Source: Pseudomonas sp. B28(2017)
GTDB lineage: Bacteria > Pseudomonadota > Gammaproteobacteria > Pseudomonadales > Pseudomonadaceae
DNA length: 64,000 bases
Reading direction: 5' to 3'
NCBI RefSeq assembly: GCF_002113025.1
Contig: NZ_NEJH01000014.1
Coordinates: forward strand, 1-64,000
Positions 44,464 through 53,255 of this stretch are shown here, in pieces. Position numbers and translations under genes: made by a program. The notes beneath the pieces are model-generated. The model was not told where the DNA came from and made no database searches. It saw only the letters and a program-made list of their open reading frames with translations. The number at the start of each line of letters is the position of its first letter. The stretch's first letter is position 1.

Positions 44464-46569
44464 GTGAACCCGGTAATCAAAAAATTCCAGTTCGGTCAGT
44501 CGACCGTTACCCTCGAGACTGGCCGTATCGCCCGTCAGGCCTCCGGCGCAGTATTGGTCACCGTTGACGACGACGTCAGCGTATTGGTGACCGTAGTCGG
44601 CGCCAAGCAAGCCGATCCAGGCAAGGGCTTCTTCCCTCTGTCTGTTCACTACCAGGAAAAGACTTACGCTGCCGGTAAGATCCCTGGCGGTTTCTTCAAG
44701 CGCGAAGGCCGTCCTTCCGAGAAAGAAACCCTGACTTCCCGACTGATCGACCGTCCGATCCGTCCGCTGTTCCCGGAAGGCTTCATGAACGAAGTGCAGG
44801 TTGTCTGCACCGTCGTTTCCACCAGCAAGAAGACCGATCCGGACATCGCTGCGATGATCGGTACCTCGGCTGCCCTGGCCATCTCCGGCATTCCTTTCGA
44901 TGGCCCGATCGGCGCTGCCCGCGTTGCGTTCCACGAAAGCACCGGCTACCTGCTGAACCCGACTTACGAGCAACTGGCTGCTTCGAGCCTGGACATGGTC
45001 GTTGCCGGTACTTCGGAAGCTGTTCTGATGGTTGAATCGGAAGCCAAAGAGCTGACCGAAGACCAGATGCTGGGCGCCGTACTGTTCGCCCACGACGAGT
45101 TCCAGGCCGTGATCCAGGCCGTCAAGGAGCTGGCCGCCGAAGCTGCCAAGCCAACCTGGACCTGGGCTCCACAAGCTGAAGCCACCGAACTGCTGGGCGC
45201 CATCCGTGCCGAGTTCGGCGAAGCGATCTCCCAGGCTTACACCATCACCGTCAAGGCCGACCGTTACGCTCGCCTGGGTGAACTGAAAGACCAGGTCGTT
45301 GCCAAGCTGTCCGGCGAAGAAGGCCAGCCTTCCGCTGCTGACGTCAAAGCGGCTTTCGGCGAAATCGAATACCGCACCGTTCGCGAAAACATCGTAAACG
45401 GCAAGCCACGTATCGACGGTCGCGACACTCGCACCGTGCGTCCGCTGAACATCGAAGTCGGCGTTCTGCCAAAAACCCACGGTTCGGCCCTGTTCACCCG
45501 TGGCGAAACCCAGGCTCTGGTAGTCGCGACGCTGGGCACCGCCCGTGACGCACAGCTGCTGGACACCCTGGAAGGCGAGAAAAAAGACCCGTTCATGCTG
45601 CACTACAACTTCCCTCCGTTCTCGGTGGGCGAGTGTGGTCGCATGGGTGGCGCCGGTCGTCGCGAAATCGGTCACGGCCGTCTGGCCCGTCGTTCGGTTC
45701 AGGCCATGCTGCCTGCCGCTGACGTGTTCCCGTACACCATCCGTGTTGTGTCGGAAATCACCGAATCCAACGGATCGAGCTCGATGGCTTCCGTTTGCGG
45801 TGCTTCCCTGGCCCTGATGGACGCCGGTGTGCCGATGAAGGCACCGGTTGCCGGTATCGCCATGGGTCTGGTTAAAGAAGGCGAGAAATTCGCCGTCCTG
45901 ACCGACATCCTGGGTGACGAAGACCACCTGGGCGACATGGACTTCAAGGTAGCCGGTACCGCCAAAGGCGTAACCGCGCTGCAGATGGACATCAAGATCA
46001 AGGGCATCACCGAAGAGATCATGGAAATCGCTCTGGGCCAAGCCCTGGAAGCGCGCCTGAACATCCTCGGCCAGATGAACCAGATCATTGGCCAGTCGCG
46101 TACCGAACTGTCGGCCAACGCTCCGACCATGATCGCGATGAAAATCGACACCGACAAAATCCGTGATGTCATCGGTAAAGGCGGCGCGACCATTCGTGCG
46201 ATCTGCGAAGAGACCAAAGCTTCGATCGACATCGAAGACGACGGCTCGATCAAGATCTTCGGCGAAACCAAGGACGCGGCTGAAGCAGCACGTCAGCGCG
46301 TTCTGGGTATCACCGCTGAAGCCGAAATCGGCAAGATCTACGTCGGCAAGGTTGAGCGCATCGTCGACTTCGGTGCATTCGTCAACATCCTGCCGGGCAA
46401 GGACGGTCTGGTTCACATCTCCATGCTGAGCGATGCTCGCGTTGAGAAAGTGACCGATATCCTGAAAGAAGGCCAGGAAGTGGAAGTGCTGGTACTGGAC
46501 GTGGACAACCGCGGCCGTATCAAACTGTCCATCAAGGACGTGGCAGCGGCCAAGGCTTCGGGCGTTTAA
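44464..46569 (+). CDS. pnp: Polynucleotide phosphorylase
   Basis: A 701-residue phosphorolytic 3'-5' exoribonuclease, a trimer and part of the RNA degradosome. Two RNase PH-like domains flank a helical domain; the catalytic Asp pair lies in DILGDEDHLGDMDFKVAG. A KH domain (about 555-615, IGKGGATIRAI) and an S1 domain (about 620-690, GKVERIVDFGAFVNILPGKDGLVHIS) follow. It starts at GTG. Hairpin-forming sequence near 44289-44312 in its leader may be an RNase III site for autocontrol, as in E. coli. Confidence 0.98.
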   Translation: MNPVIKKFQFGQSTVTLETGRIARQASGAVLVTVDDDVSVLVTVVGAKQADPGKGFFPLSVHYQEKTYAAGKIPGGFFKREGRPSEKETLTSRLIDRPIRPLFPEGFMNEVQVVCTVVSTSKKTDPDIAAMIGTSAALAISGIPFDGPIGAARVAFHESTGYLLNPTYEQLAASSLDMVVAGTSEAVLMVESEAKELTEDQMLGAVLFAHDEFQAVIQAVKELAAEAAKPTWTWAPQAEATELLGAIRAEFGEAISQAYTITVKADRYARLGELKDQVVAKLSGEEGQPSAADVKAAFGEIEYRTVRENIVNGKPRIDGRDTRTVRPLNIEVGVLPKTHGSALFTRGETQALVVATLGTARDAQLLDTLEGEKKDPFMLHYNFPPFSVGECGRMGGAGRREIGHGRLARRSVQAMLPAADVFPYTIRVVSEITESNGSSSMASVCGASLALMDAGVPMKAPVAGIAMGLVKEGEKFAVLTDILGDEDHLGDMDFKVAGTAKGVTALQMDIKIKGITEEIMEIALGQALEARLNILGQMNQIIGQSRTELSANAPTMIAMKIDTDKIRDVIGKGGATIRAICEETKASIDIEDDGSIKIFGETKDAAEAARQRVLGITAEAEIGKIYVGKVERIVDFGAFVNILPGKDGLVHISMLSDARVEKVTDILKEGQEVEVLVLDVDNRGRIKLSIKDVAAAKASGV

Positions 46570-46601
46570 TCACGCCCCACGTCTGACCGCTTCAACGTTG
46601 T

Positions 46602-46641
46602 AAAAAAATGCCCCGCCGTGAAAACGGAGGGGCATTTTTTT
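46602..46641 (+). terminator. Terminator after pnp
   Basis: AAAAAAATGCCCC pairs with GGGGCATTTTTTT around an imperfect inner stem. This is a strong, symmetrical Rho-independent terminator. Confidence 0.92.
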
Positions 46642-46709
46642 GTCTGTAGATCACAGAGATGATTGACGACGTTGCCGGAGCTGAAACTCAGTGCTAGGTT
46701 TAGCCCACA

Positions 46710-46785
46710 GCCCGTGTAGCTCAGCCGGTAGAGCAGCGCACTCGTAACGCGAAGGTCGCAGGTTCGATTCCTGTCTCGGGCACCA
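46710..46785 (+). tRNA. tRNA-Thr (anticodon CGT)
   Basis: A 76-nt tRNA with acceptor GCCCGTG, anticodon loop CTCGTAA (anticodon CGT), T arm with GGTTCGATTCC and encoded CCA at 46783-46785. It lies 11 bases from the stop of the convergent coiled-coil gene, with no obvious terminator between. Confidence 0.95.
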
Positions 46786-46796
46786 CATCCTCTCGG

Positions 46797-47306
46797 TTAT
46801 TTCACCTTTCTGCTCAAGTCCTCGACGGTCCGTTTGAGGTTATCGAGTTCGCGGTCCTGATCGCTGACTTCCCGCTTCAGGCTGGAAATCTCGCTGCTGT
46901 TTGAACTGGAGCTTGAGTCTCTATTGCGTTTGAGTTCTTCAACCTGCTTGCCGAGGTTGTTGATGTCGCGCTCCTGTTCGGCCACCGTGCGCTTGAGTTC
47001 GTCGATTTCCTTGCTGCTGGAGCTTGAGCTGGAACCATTGCTGCGCTTGAGCTCTTCGATCTGCCGGGTCTGATTGTTGATCGTCTCCTGCAATTCTTTC
47101 AGATCGTCGACGCTGTATTCGCTTCTGATCAGTACCTCTTTGCCGTATTCATTGTGAATGACCGTGAACTTGTCGCCAGAGGACGTGTAGCCGCTACTCA
47201 ATTCAACACTGGCCAGTGCGGTTCCCGGTAGCGGCAGGGCCCCCAGCAAGGTTGTCATCACCGTTGCGGACAGAACAGACGAAAACTTCGAAAAGCTGCG
47301 CATCAC
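46797..47306 (-). CDS. Secreted coiled-coil protein with two 39-residue repeats
   Basis: A 169-residue protein with a signal peptide (cleavage likely after ALA near residue 32), a short globular part (33-66), then a coiled coil. Residues 83-121 and 122-160 are two copies of a 39-residue unit: (I/V)EELKR, a run of serines, then a heptad helix with SLKR or ELKR and ending NL. Serine runs break the helix between segments. I recognise no named family. An envelope-located structural or trimerising role is plausible but unproven. The gene is convergent with tRNA-Thr. Confidence 0.75.
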   Translation of the reverse strand: MMRSFSKFSSVLSATVMTTLLGALPLPGTALASVELSSGYTSSGDKFTVIHNEYGKEVLIRSEYSVDDLKELQETINNQTRQIEELKRSNGSSSSSSSKEIDELKRTVAEQERDINNLGKQVEELKRNRDSSSSSNSSEISSLKREVSDQDRELDNLKRTVEDLSRKVK

Positions 47307-47605
47307 TAAGGTTCCTTGTGAGGTGCCGGCATGGCATATTGCTATGACTCGGAATATAAATTTATGTTCCCGTCACCATCAACACATCGTGTGCACGACT
47401 TTTTGCAGGGAGATGTAAAGAGTCGTGTAAATCGTCCGACAAACATCCTATATTCGGAGCCTGCATGAGCTTCGCCCAGCAGTTTTCAGATGATCCCGAA
47501 TGGTTCTGAAGGCCAGACAGACCGGACTACAAGCGGTTCTTCTGCGTCAGAGAGATCCTTGATGATCCAGATCCATCTTCCATTCCCCAGATCAGCGAGA
47601 ACAAC

Positions 47606-47911
47606 ATGACCGTTAAAGAGATGACCCAGGAAGCCCGGCACGAAGAAGCGCTGAAGAAGTATGTGCTGGATGCTCCCGAACTGATGGACGAGATCAAGGA
47701 CTTGAGTCCCGATGATCAGAAAGACCAGATCCAATGGGCGTTCGAGGATGAGGCGGAAGCCCAGGGCTTGCAGCCGTGGGAGTTGACACTCAAGTACACC
47801 TGCACCCCGGAAGAGTACGAAGCTGAGCGCCTGAAGCTGCATAAAGAAGCAGCCGAAGTGCTGGGCGTCGAGTGGGAGGAGTACTGCGAGATGAACAATC
47901 TGGTGGTTTGA
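47606..47911 (+). CDS. Small acidic protein (DUF6388-like)
   Basis: A 101-residue soluble, acidic, probably helical protein. Motifs include ARHEEALKKYVLDAPELMDEIKDL, PWELTLKYTCTPEEYEAERL and VEWEEYCEMNNL. I believe it belongs to a small Pseudomonas family annotated DUF6388, but cannot confirm it. Function unknown. The ATG has only a weak GCGAG site upstream. The frame is open upstream as far as a TGA at 47507-47509, before which a 14-codon ORF begins at 47465. Confidence 0.7.
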   Translation: MTVKEMTQEARHEEALKKYVLDAPELMDEIKDLSPDDQKDQIQWAFEDEAEAQGLQPWELTLKYTCTPEEYEAERLKLHKEAAEVLGVEWEEYCEMNNLVV

Positions 47912-47919
47912 CACTCATG

Positions 47920-47943
47920 TAGGAGCGAGCAAGCTCGCTCCTA
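47920..47943. repeat. REP palindrome acting as bidirectional terminator
   Basis: TAGGAGCGAGC pairs perfectly with GCTCGCTCCTA around AA. It lies between the convergent 47606-47911 gene and nadC and is the classic Pseudomonas REP core. Confidence 0.85.
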
Positions 47944-47969
47944 CAGTTTGGCAACTCACATACGTGTGA

Positions 47970-48818
47970 TCAGATACTCAGGCGCATCGACAGATCGACC
48001 GCCTTCACATCCTTGGTCATTGCACCGATCGAAATGTAATCCACTCCGGTCTGTGCAATCGGCAGCAACGTACTTTCGTTGATCCCGCCGCTGGCCTCCA
48101 GTTTGGCTTTGCCGGCATTCAGGCGCACGGCTTCGCGCATGTCGTCCAGGCTCAGTTCGTCGAGCATGATGATGTCGGCACCGGCTGCCAGCGCTTCTTT
48201 CAGCTCATCCAGGCTTTCCACTTCAATCTCGACCGGTTTGCCCGGGGCGATCTTGTGCGCAGCGGCAATTGCCTGCGCGATACCGCCGCTGGCGGCGATG
48301 TGGTTTTCCTTGATCAGGAAGGCGTCATACAGGCCGATGCGGTGGTTGTGGCAACCGCCGCAGGTCACTGCGTACTTTTGCGCCAGGCGCAGCCCCGGCA
48401 GCGTTTTGCGGGTGTCGAGCAGCTTGACCTGAGTTTCGGCCACGAAGTCTGCCAGGTATTGCGCGCGGGTCGCCACGCCGGAGAGCAATTGCAGGAAGTT
48501 CAGGGCGCTGCGTTCGCCAGTCAGCAGTGAGCGCGCAGGGCCTTCGAGGTGGAACAGCACCTGATTGGGCATCACCCGTTCACCGTCGGCAACTTGCCAG
48601 TGCACCGCCACACGTGGGTCCAGTTGCCGAAACACGGCATCTACCCAGGCGGTGCCGCTGATGACGGCTGCGTCGCGGGTGATGATGGTGGCTTTGGCCA
48701 GGCGTTCGGCCGGGATCAACTGCGCGGTGATGTCGCCGCTGCCGATGTCTTCACGCAACGCACGGCGCACGTTGGCTTCGATTTCGGCGGTCAGATCGGC
48801 GAGACGTAGATTCGGCAT
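47970..48818 (-). CDS. nadC: Nicotinate-nucleotide pyrophosphorylase (carboxylating)
   Basis: A 282-residue enzyme converting quinolinate and PRPP to nicotinate mononucleotide in NAD synthesis. Typical features are REDIGSGDITAQLIP, LLDTRKTLPGLRLAQKYAV, GGCHNHRIGLYDAFLIKENH, and EVESLDEL near 195. The start is the ATG at 48816-48818, with GGAG upstream; an in-frame extension of 19 residues is not supported. Confidence 0.96.
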   Translation of the reverse strand: MPNLRLADLTAEIEANVRRALREDIGSGDITAQLIPAERLAKATIITRDAAVISGTAWVDAVFRQLDPRVAVHWQVADGERVMPNQVLFHLEGPARSLLTGERSALNFLQLLSGVATRAQYLADFVAETQVKLLDTRKTLPGLRLAQKYAVTCGGCHNHRIGLYDAFLIKENHIAASGGIAQAIAAAHKIAPGKPVEIEVESLDELKEALAAGADIIMLDELSLDDMREAVRLNAGKAKLEASGGINESTLLPIAQTGVDYISIGAMTKDVKAVDLSMRLSI

Positions 48819-49069
48819 AACGGACTCCACAAACAAAGTGGCTCGATTATAGGGCCATGTCAGCGACCAACCCAAGGCATCAGCGCGTTACGTTGGCGCT
48901 GGTGCCTGCATTTGGTCGAATGCCTGACGTTGTCGCGTTGGCCGTCGATTCCGAACAAGCGCCTGTTCGAGAAGGACAACCACAAGCGCCTTAAACGCGG
49001 CAAGTGATCGCGCCCCGATGGATTATCGCGGCATACTGTGCCAACACAGTCGACGTTGAAGGAGTCGGT

Positions 49070-49630
49070 ATGCAGTTGGACCCCGCGAGCGGTTGGTGTC
49101 AGGGTGTGCGTTTATGCCCTTCGCCCAACTTCAATGCGCGCCCCGAGGGCGAGATATCCCTGCTGGTGATCCACAACATCAGTCTGCCGCCCGCGCAATT
49201 TCTGACCGGCAAGGTGCAGGAATTTTTCCAGAATCGTCTGGATGTCACGGAACATCCCTACTTTGCAGGGATCGCCGACCTGCGGGTGTCTGCGCACTTT
49301 CTGATTGAACGTGACGGCACCGTCACTCAGTTTGTCTCTTGTCTTGAGCGCGCCTGGCACGCCGGCGTCTCGTGTTTCGAGGGACGGGAAACCTGTAACG
49401 ATTTTTCCGTGGGCATCGAACTGGAAGGTACGGATGATCTGCCGTTCACCGATGCCCAATATGAGACGTTGACGGCCCTGACCCGGCAGTTGCAAAGCGC
49501 TTTCACGGGCATCACCGCACAACGCATCTGCGGGCATAGCGACATTGCACCCGGGCGCAAAACCGATCCGGGGCCGGCGTTCGACTGGGCACGCTATCGG
49601 GCCGCCCTGGCACAAGAGGAAGGGCAATGA
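49070..49630 (+). CDS. ampD: 1,6-anhydro-N-acetylmuramyl-L-alanine amidase AmpD
   Basis: A 186-residue cytosolic zinc amidase that recycles anhydro-muropeptides; its loss derepresses AmpC beta-lactamase in pseudomonads. Expected zinc ligands are seen: His in LLVIHNISLPP, then His and Asp in CGHSDIAPGRKTDPGPAFDW. The start at 49070 has GGAG upstream. Its stop overlaps the ampE start. Confidence 0.95.
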   Translation: MQLDPASGWCQGVRLCPSPNFNARPEGEISLLVIHNISLPPAQFLTGKVQEFFQNRLDVTEHPYFAGIADLRVSAHFLIERDGTVTQFVSCLERAWHAGVSCFEGRETCNDFSVGIELEGTDDLPFTDAQYETLTALTRQLQSAFTGITAQRICGHSDIAPGRKTDPGPAFDWARYRAALAQEEGQ

Positions 49631-50463
49631 GTTTTCTGGTGTTGCTGTTGGCGGTATGGATCGAGAAATTTTCGGCCTTGCGCCATCGCGTTCAGCGCGA
49701 TAGTGGATGGACACACAAGCTGAACAGGCTTGAGGCCAGCCCGCGACTTTCGGACCGGCCATGGCTGGTGTTGTCAGTGATGGTCTTGTTGCCGGTGGCG
49801 TTGCTGGGTTTGCTGCTGGTCGTCATCGAGCCGGTGGCCTACGGGTTGCTGGCGTTGCCGATCCATTTGCTGGTGGTGATCTACAGCCTGGGGCGCGGTG
49901 ATCTGCTCGGCGATCTCGGGCCGTTCCGCGATGCCTGGCGTCGGGAGGACCTGCAAGCCGCGGCCCATGTCGCCAAGCGCGACCTGGATATCTGCGCAGA
50001 CAGTGGCGAGCAACTGCTGGAACAGGTCGAAGGGCATTTGCTATGGGAGGCGTACCACAGCTTTTTCGCGGTGATTTTCTGGTACTTCCTGCTGGGGCCG
50101 GTCGCGGCGCTGAGCTATCGGCTGCTGGCGCTGGCCGAAGAGCACGGGAAAAATCCTGCGGTGGTCGAGCGCGCCGGGCAACTGCGTCATGCCTTTGATT
50201 GGGTGCCGGTGCGTCTGCTGGCGGCGAGCCTGGCGTTGGTCGGCAATTTTGTCGCGGTCAGTCGGGTCATGCTGCATGAGCTGCTGAACTGGAACATCAG
50301 CGCCGCGCAATTGATCGAGAAAGTCGGGCTGGTGGCCGGTGAAATTCCGGCACCGGTGGCCGGCGCAGAAGGTATCAACAACCTGGACCGCATCTGGGAC
50401 CTGCTGCTGCGTGCCGCGGTGCTCTGGTATGCCGGGTTTGCACTGTGGACGGTCCTGTCTTAG
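49627..50463 (+). CDS. ampE: Regulatory signalling membrane protein AmpE
   Basis: A 278-residue inner-membrane protein with about four hydrophobic segments (near 1-12, 47-90, 140-165 and 255-275) and an N-terminal FLVLLLAVWIEKFSALRHRVQRD, typical of AmpE. It overlaps ampD by four bases (ATGA), the conserved ampDE operon. Its exact role is unclear; it has been proposed as a membrane sensor of cell-wall state. Confidence 0.92.
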   Translation: MSFLVLLLAVWIEKFSALRHRVQRDSGWTHKLNRLEASPRLSDRPWLVLSVMVLLPVALLGLLLVVIEPVAYGLLALPIHLLVVIYSLGRGDLLGDLGPFRDAWRREDLQAAAHVAKRDLDICADSGEQLLEQVEGHLLWEAYHSFFAVIFWYFLLGPVAALSYRLLALAEEHGKNPAVVERAGQLRHAFDWVPVRLLAASLALVGNFVAVSRVMLHELLNWNISAAQLIEKVGLVAGEIPAPVAGAEGINNLDRIWDLLLRAAVLWYAGFALWTVLS

Positions 50464-50653
50464 GGCTGTAGTCAGATCAAGTTCCCTCGCCACAGGGTGA
50501 TCACTTGTCCGAAGTGCATCGCCCTGTCGTTAACCTTAAGTTACAAAACCTCCCGCCGATTTAAGTTATACAGAGATAGCGCTGAATAGTGGCTATCTGC
50601 TCCTGGTCTGCGCCTGCCAATAAAAAAAATAAAAAATTGAAGGGAGACATCCA

Positions 50654-52684
50654 GTGAAGAGCTTGCTCTATCCCGCTGTCGCACTGATGAATCGCCTGAG
50701 CTTCGGCATGAAGTTCAGCCTGATCAGCGTACTGTTCCTGGTGCCGATGCTGGTGACCAACTTCTATCTGGTGCGTGACTCCTACCGCGAATTCCAGGGC
50801 ACGCGCATCGAACTGCAAAGTCTCGACCTGTTGGGCAGCAGCCTGGCGTTACGGCGCGATCTGGAAACCCTGAACAACCTGGTACAGATCAATGTCAGCC
50901 TCGGCCAATCCGGCAAGGCCGGCAATGTCGAATCGAAAATCAGCGCCCTTGAGCAGAATATTCTGACTCGCATGCAAGGGCTGACGGCGATGACCAGCGA
51001 TCCGGAGCAGGTCGCAGTGTTTGATGGCAAGCGCGATGAAATGATCGCTGCGTTCAAGGCCCAGCAAACGGAAAACTCCCTGCAGAGCAAAAGCGCCTTG
51101 ATTGGCAAGCTGGTGGGTAGCGCGCAGATTTTCAGTCAGCTCATCACCAGCCAGGCCGGCCTCAGTCGTGACAACCAGAGCGACATGCGCCAGTTGAGCG
51201 AGCTCGTCACCCTCGTCACGCCGCGTGTCACCCAGATCCTGGGTGAAGGTCGGGCAATGGGTTCTTATTCGTTGGGGCAGGGGTTCATCAACTCGGCTTC
51301 GAGCACCCGTTTCGATGAATTGCTGGCGCAGATTGAAAAGCTCCAGGCCGAATATGGCCTGAAGTTGCAGGATGCCTTGGGGTCCAGCAAAGCCGCGCGC
51401 GATACCTTGGCCGCTCAGGCCGAGAGCAGCCGGGCATCCCTGAAGAAGTCCAGCGAGTTGTTCGAAGAACAAGTGATCATGGCTGACACCCTCGATGCGC
51501 CGTGGCAGGGTTTTTACGATCAAGTCAGCGCCCTGATGGACCAGACTTACCAACTCAACGAAGCAACCCTGAAGTATCTGGGCCCACAGTTGCAGCAACG
51601 CCTGGAACAGAACCGCACGCACATGGTTTTGCAGGCGGTGGCGTTATCAGTCGTGTTCGTGTTGATCTTTTATCTCTACGGCGCCTTCTATGCCTCGACC
51701 CGCACCACGCTCAAGCGCCTGGGGGCGGTGATGGACAAGGTGGCGGCGGGGGACATGACGGTGATCTTCAGCGCTCACAGCCGCGATGAGCTGGGGGAGT
51801 TGGGCGAAGTGTTCAATGGCACGGTGAAAAAAATCCATGATTTGATCGAACGGGTGGGGCAGACCGTTAGCGAGGTCGAGCGTCAGGCCGGGCAAGTGGA
51901 AAACGTTTCCGCGCAAAGCAACCTGGCCGTTGCCGGGCAGCGTACGCAGATCGAACAGGTGGCCACGGCCATGAACCAGATGTCGGCCACGTCCCAGGAA
52001 GTGGCACGTAGTGCCGCGGCGGCGGTGAGCAGTGCCCACAGTGTCAACGATGAGACCATCAGCGGTCGCGGTCTGGTGGAGTCGCAGCAAGGCAGCATTG
52101 CCGCGCTGGCCAGCGAGATCGATCAATCGGTGCTGGTGATCAATCAACTGGCCAGCGACAGCCAGTCCATCAGCCGCGTGCTTGAAGTGATCAAGAGCAT
52201 CGCCGAGCAGACCAACCTGCTGGCACTCAATGCCGCCATCGAGGCAGCACGGGCCGGTGAGCAGGGCCGTGGTTTCGCCGTGGTGGCCGATGAAGTCCGG
52301 ACCCTGGCCAAACGGACCCAGCAATCGACAGAAGAAATCGAGCAGATGATCGCCAAGCTCCATGGCGGTGTCGGCGCGGCGGTCAAGGCCATGGGCACCA
52401 GCCACGAAATGGCCAACGGCACAGTGGGACAGTCGGAAAAGGTCCAGCGGGCGCTGGAAAACATTCTGGGAGCGGTCGGCATGATCGTCGACCAGAACCA
52501 GCAGATTGCCGCCGCGGTGGAGCAGCAAACTGCCGTGGCTCACGACATCGACCAGAACATCGTCGAGATCAATCGCGCTGGCGAGCGCACCGCCGAAGGT
52601 GCGCATCAGACCGAAGATGCCAGCCGCGCATTGTCGGCTCAGGTCGTGGAGTTGAAACAGTTGATCAGTGCATTCCGGGTCTGA
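50654..52684 (+). CDS. Methyl-accepting chemotaxis protein
   Basis: A 676-residue chemoreceptor. It has a first membrane helix (about 15-38), a periplasmic helical ligand domain (about 39-320), a second membrane helix (about 322-345), a HAMP domain (about 346-400) and a cytoplasmic signalling coiled coil. The CheA/CheW-binding tip EQTNLLALNAAIEAARAGEQGRGFAVVADEVR falls at about 517-550. The ligand is unknown. It starts at GTG with AGGGAG upstream. A chemoreceptor next to ampE is, as I recall, also found in P. aeruginosa. Confidence 0.93.
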   Translation: MKSLLYPAVALMNRLSFGMKFSLISVLFLVPMLVTNFYLVRDSYREFQGTRIELQSLDLLGSSLALRRDLETLNNLVQINVSLGQSGKAGNVESKISALEQNILTRMQGLTAMTSDPEQVAVFDGKRDEMIAAFKAQQTENSLQSKSALIGKLVGSAQIFSQLITSQAGLSRDNQSDMRQLSELVTLVTPRVTQILGEGRAMGSYSLGQGFINSASSTRFDELLAQIEKLQAEYGLKLQDALGSSKAARDTLAAQAESSRASLKKSSELFEEQVIMADTLDAPWQGFYDQVSALMDQTYQLNEATLKYLGPQLQQRLEQNRTHMVLQAVALSVVFVLIFYLYGAFYASTRTTLKRLGAVMDKVAAGDMTVIFSAHSRDELGELGEVFNGTVKKIHDLIERVGQTVSEVERQAGQVENVSAQSNLAVAGQRTQIEQVATAMNQMSATSQEVARSAAAAVSSAHSVNDETISGRGLVESQQGSIAALASEIDQSVLVINQLASDSQSISRVLEVIKSIAEQTNLLALNAAIEAARAGEQGRGFAVVADEVRTLAKRTQQSTEEIEQMIAKLHGGVGAAVKAMGTSHEMANGTVGQSEKVQRALENILGAVGMIVDQNQQIAAAVEQQTAVAHDIDQNIVEINRAGERTAEGAHQTEDASRALSAQVVELKQLISAFRV

Positions 52685-52865
52685 AGGACTGCCCGGAAAC
52701 CCTGTACGACCATGCCCGCTCCCATAGGTTTGGTGTACTGCCAGAATGTTTTGTAATACTTTTTCCCTTGTCGGGTGGAAGTCCTCCTGATTCTCTCCGT
52801 GCGCTGTTTTTTGGATTTCAATCAAGGAAGATGTACGCCGCTGAGCGCAAGGAGGAAAACCGGTT

Positions 52866-53255
52866 ATGTCTGTTGCGACAACAGGAGTCCAGGGGCGCTG
52901 TGCGCATTGTCAGCGCACATCGCGGCTTCAACCCTGGCAACTCAATGCCATTGCGATCAATGAAGCGTTTGCCTGTGCCTACTGCCAGAAACACCTTCAG
53001 TTACGTTGCCCGGAACAGATCAAACGCTTCAAGTCGCTCGACTCGTTTTCACTGCTGCGCGCCAGCCTGCGGATGATGGTCGGCGTCGCCTTGCTGGTGG
53101 CGTTGGTGATGGAGTGGGTAGGGATGCTCAGCGTCATCGAACAGCTGAATGCTTCGCTGATTGCCATATTCGTGTATTTCGCGGTGATCCGTTACTTCCG
53201 CCGACGCCAGCACCTGACGCTGATCCTGGAAGCCGCCAAGGCTCACGCCAACTGA
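52866..53255 (+). CDS. Zinc-ribbon small membrane protein
   Basis: A 129-residue protein: an N-terminal zinc ribbon with two CxxC pairs (RCAHC near 12-15 and ACAYC near 37-40) plus an extra Cys in LRCPEQ, followed by two membrane segments (about 70-90 and 95-110) and a basic tail (RYFRRRQ). AGGAGG precedes the start. It ends one base before the convergent TatD-family gene. I do not recognise a named family; the N-terminal ribbon would face the cytoplasm if both segments cross the membrane. Confidence 0.78.
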   Translation: MSVATTGVQGRCAHCQRTSRLQPWQLNAIAINEAFACAYCQKHLQLRCPEQIKRFKSLDSFSLLRASLRMMVGVALLVALVMEWVGMLSVIEQLNASLIAIFVYFAVIRYFRRRQHLTLILEAAKAHAN

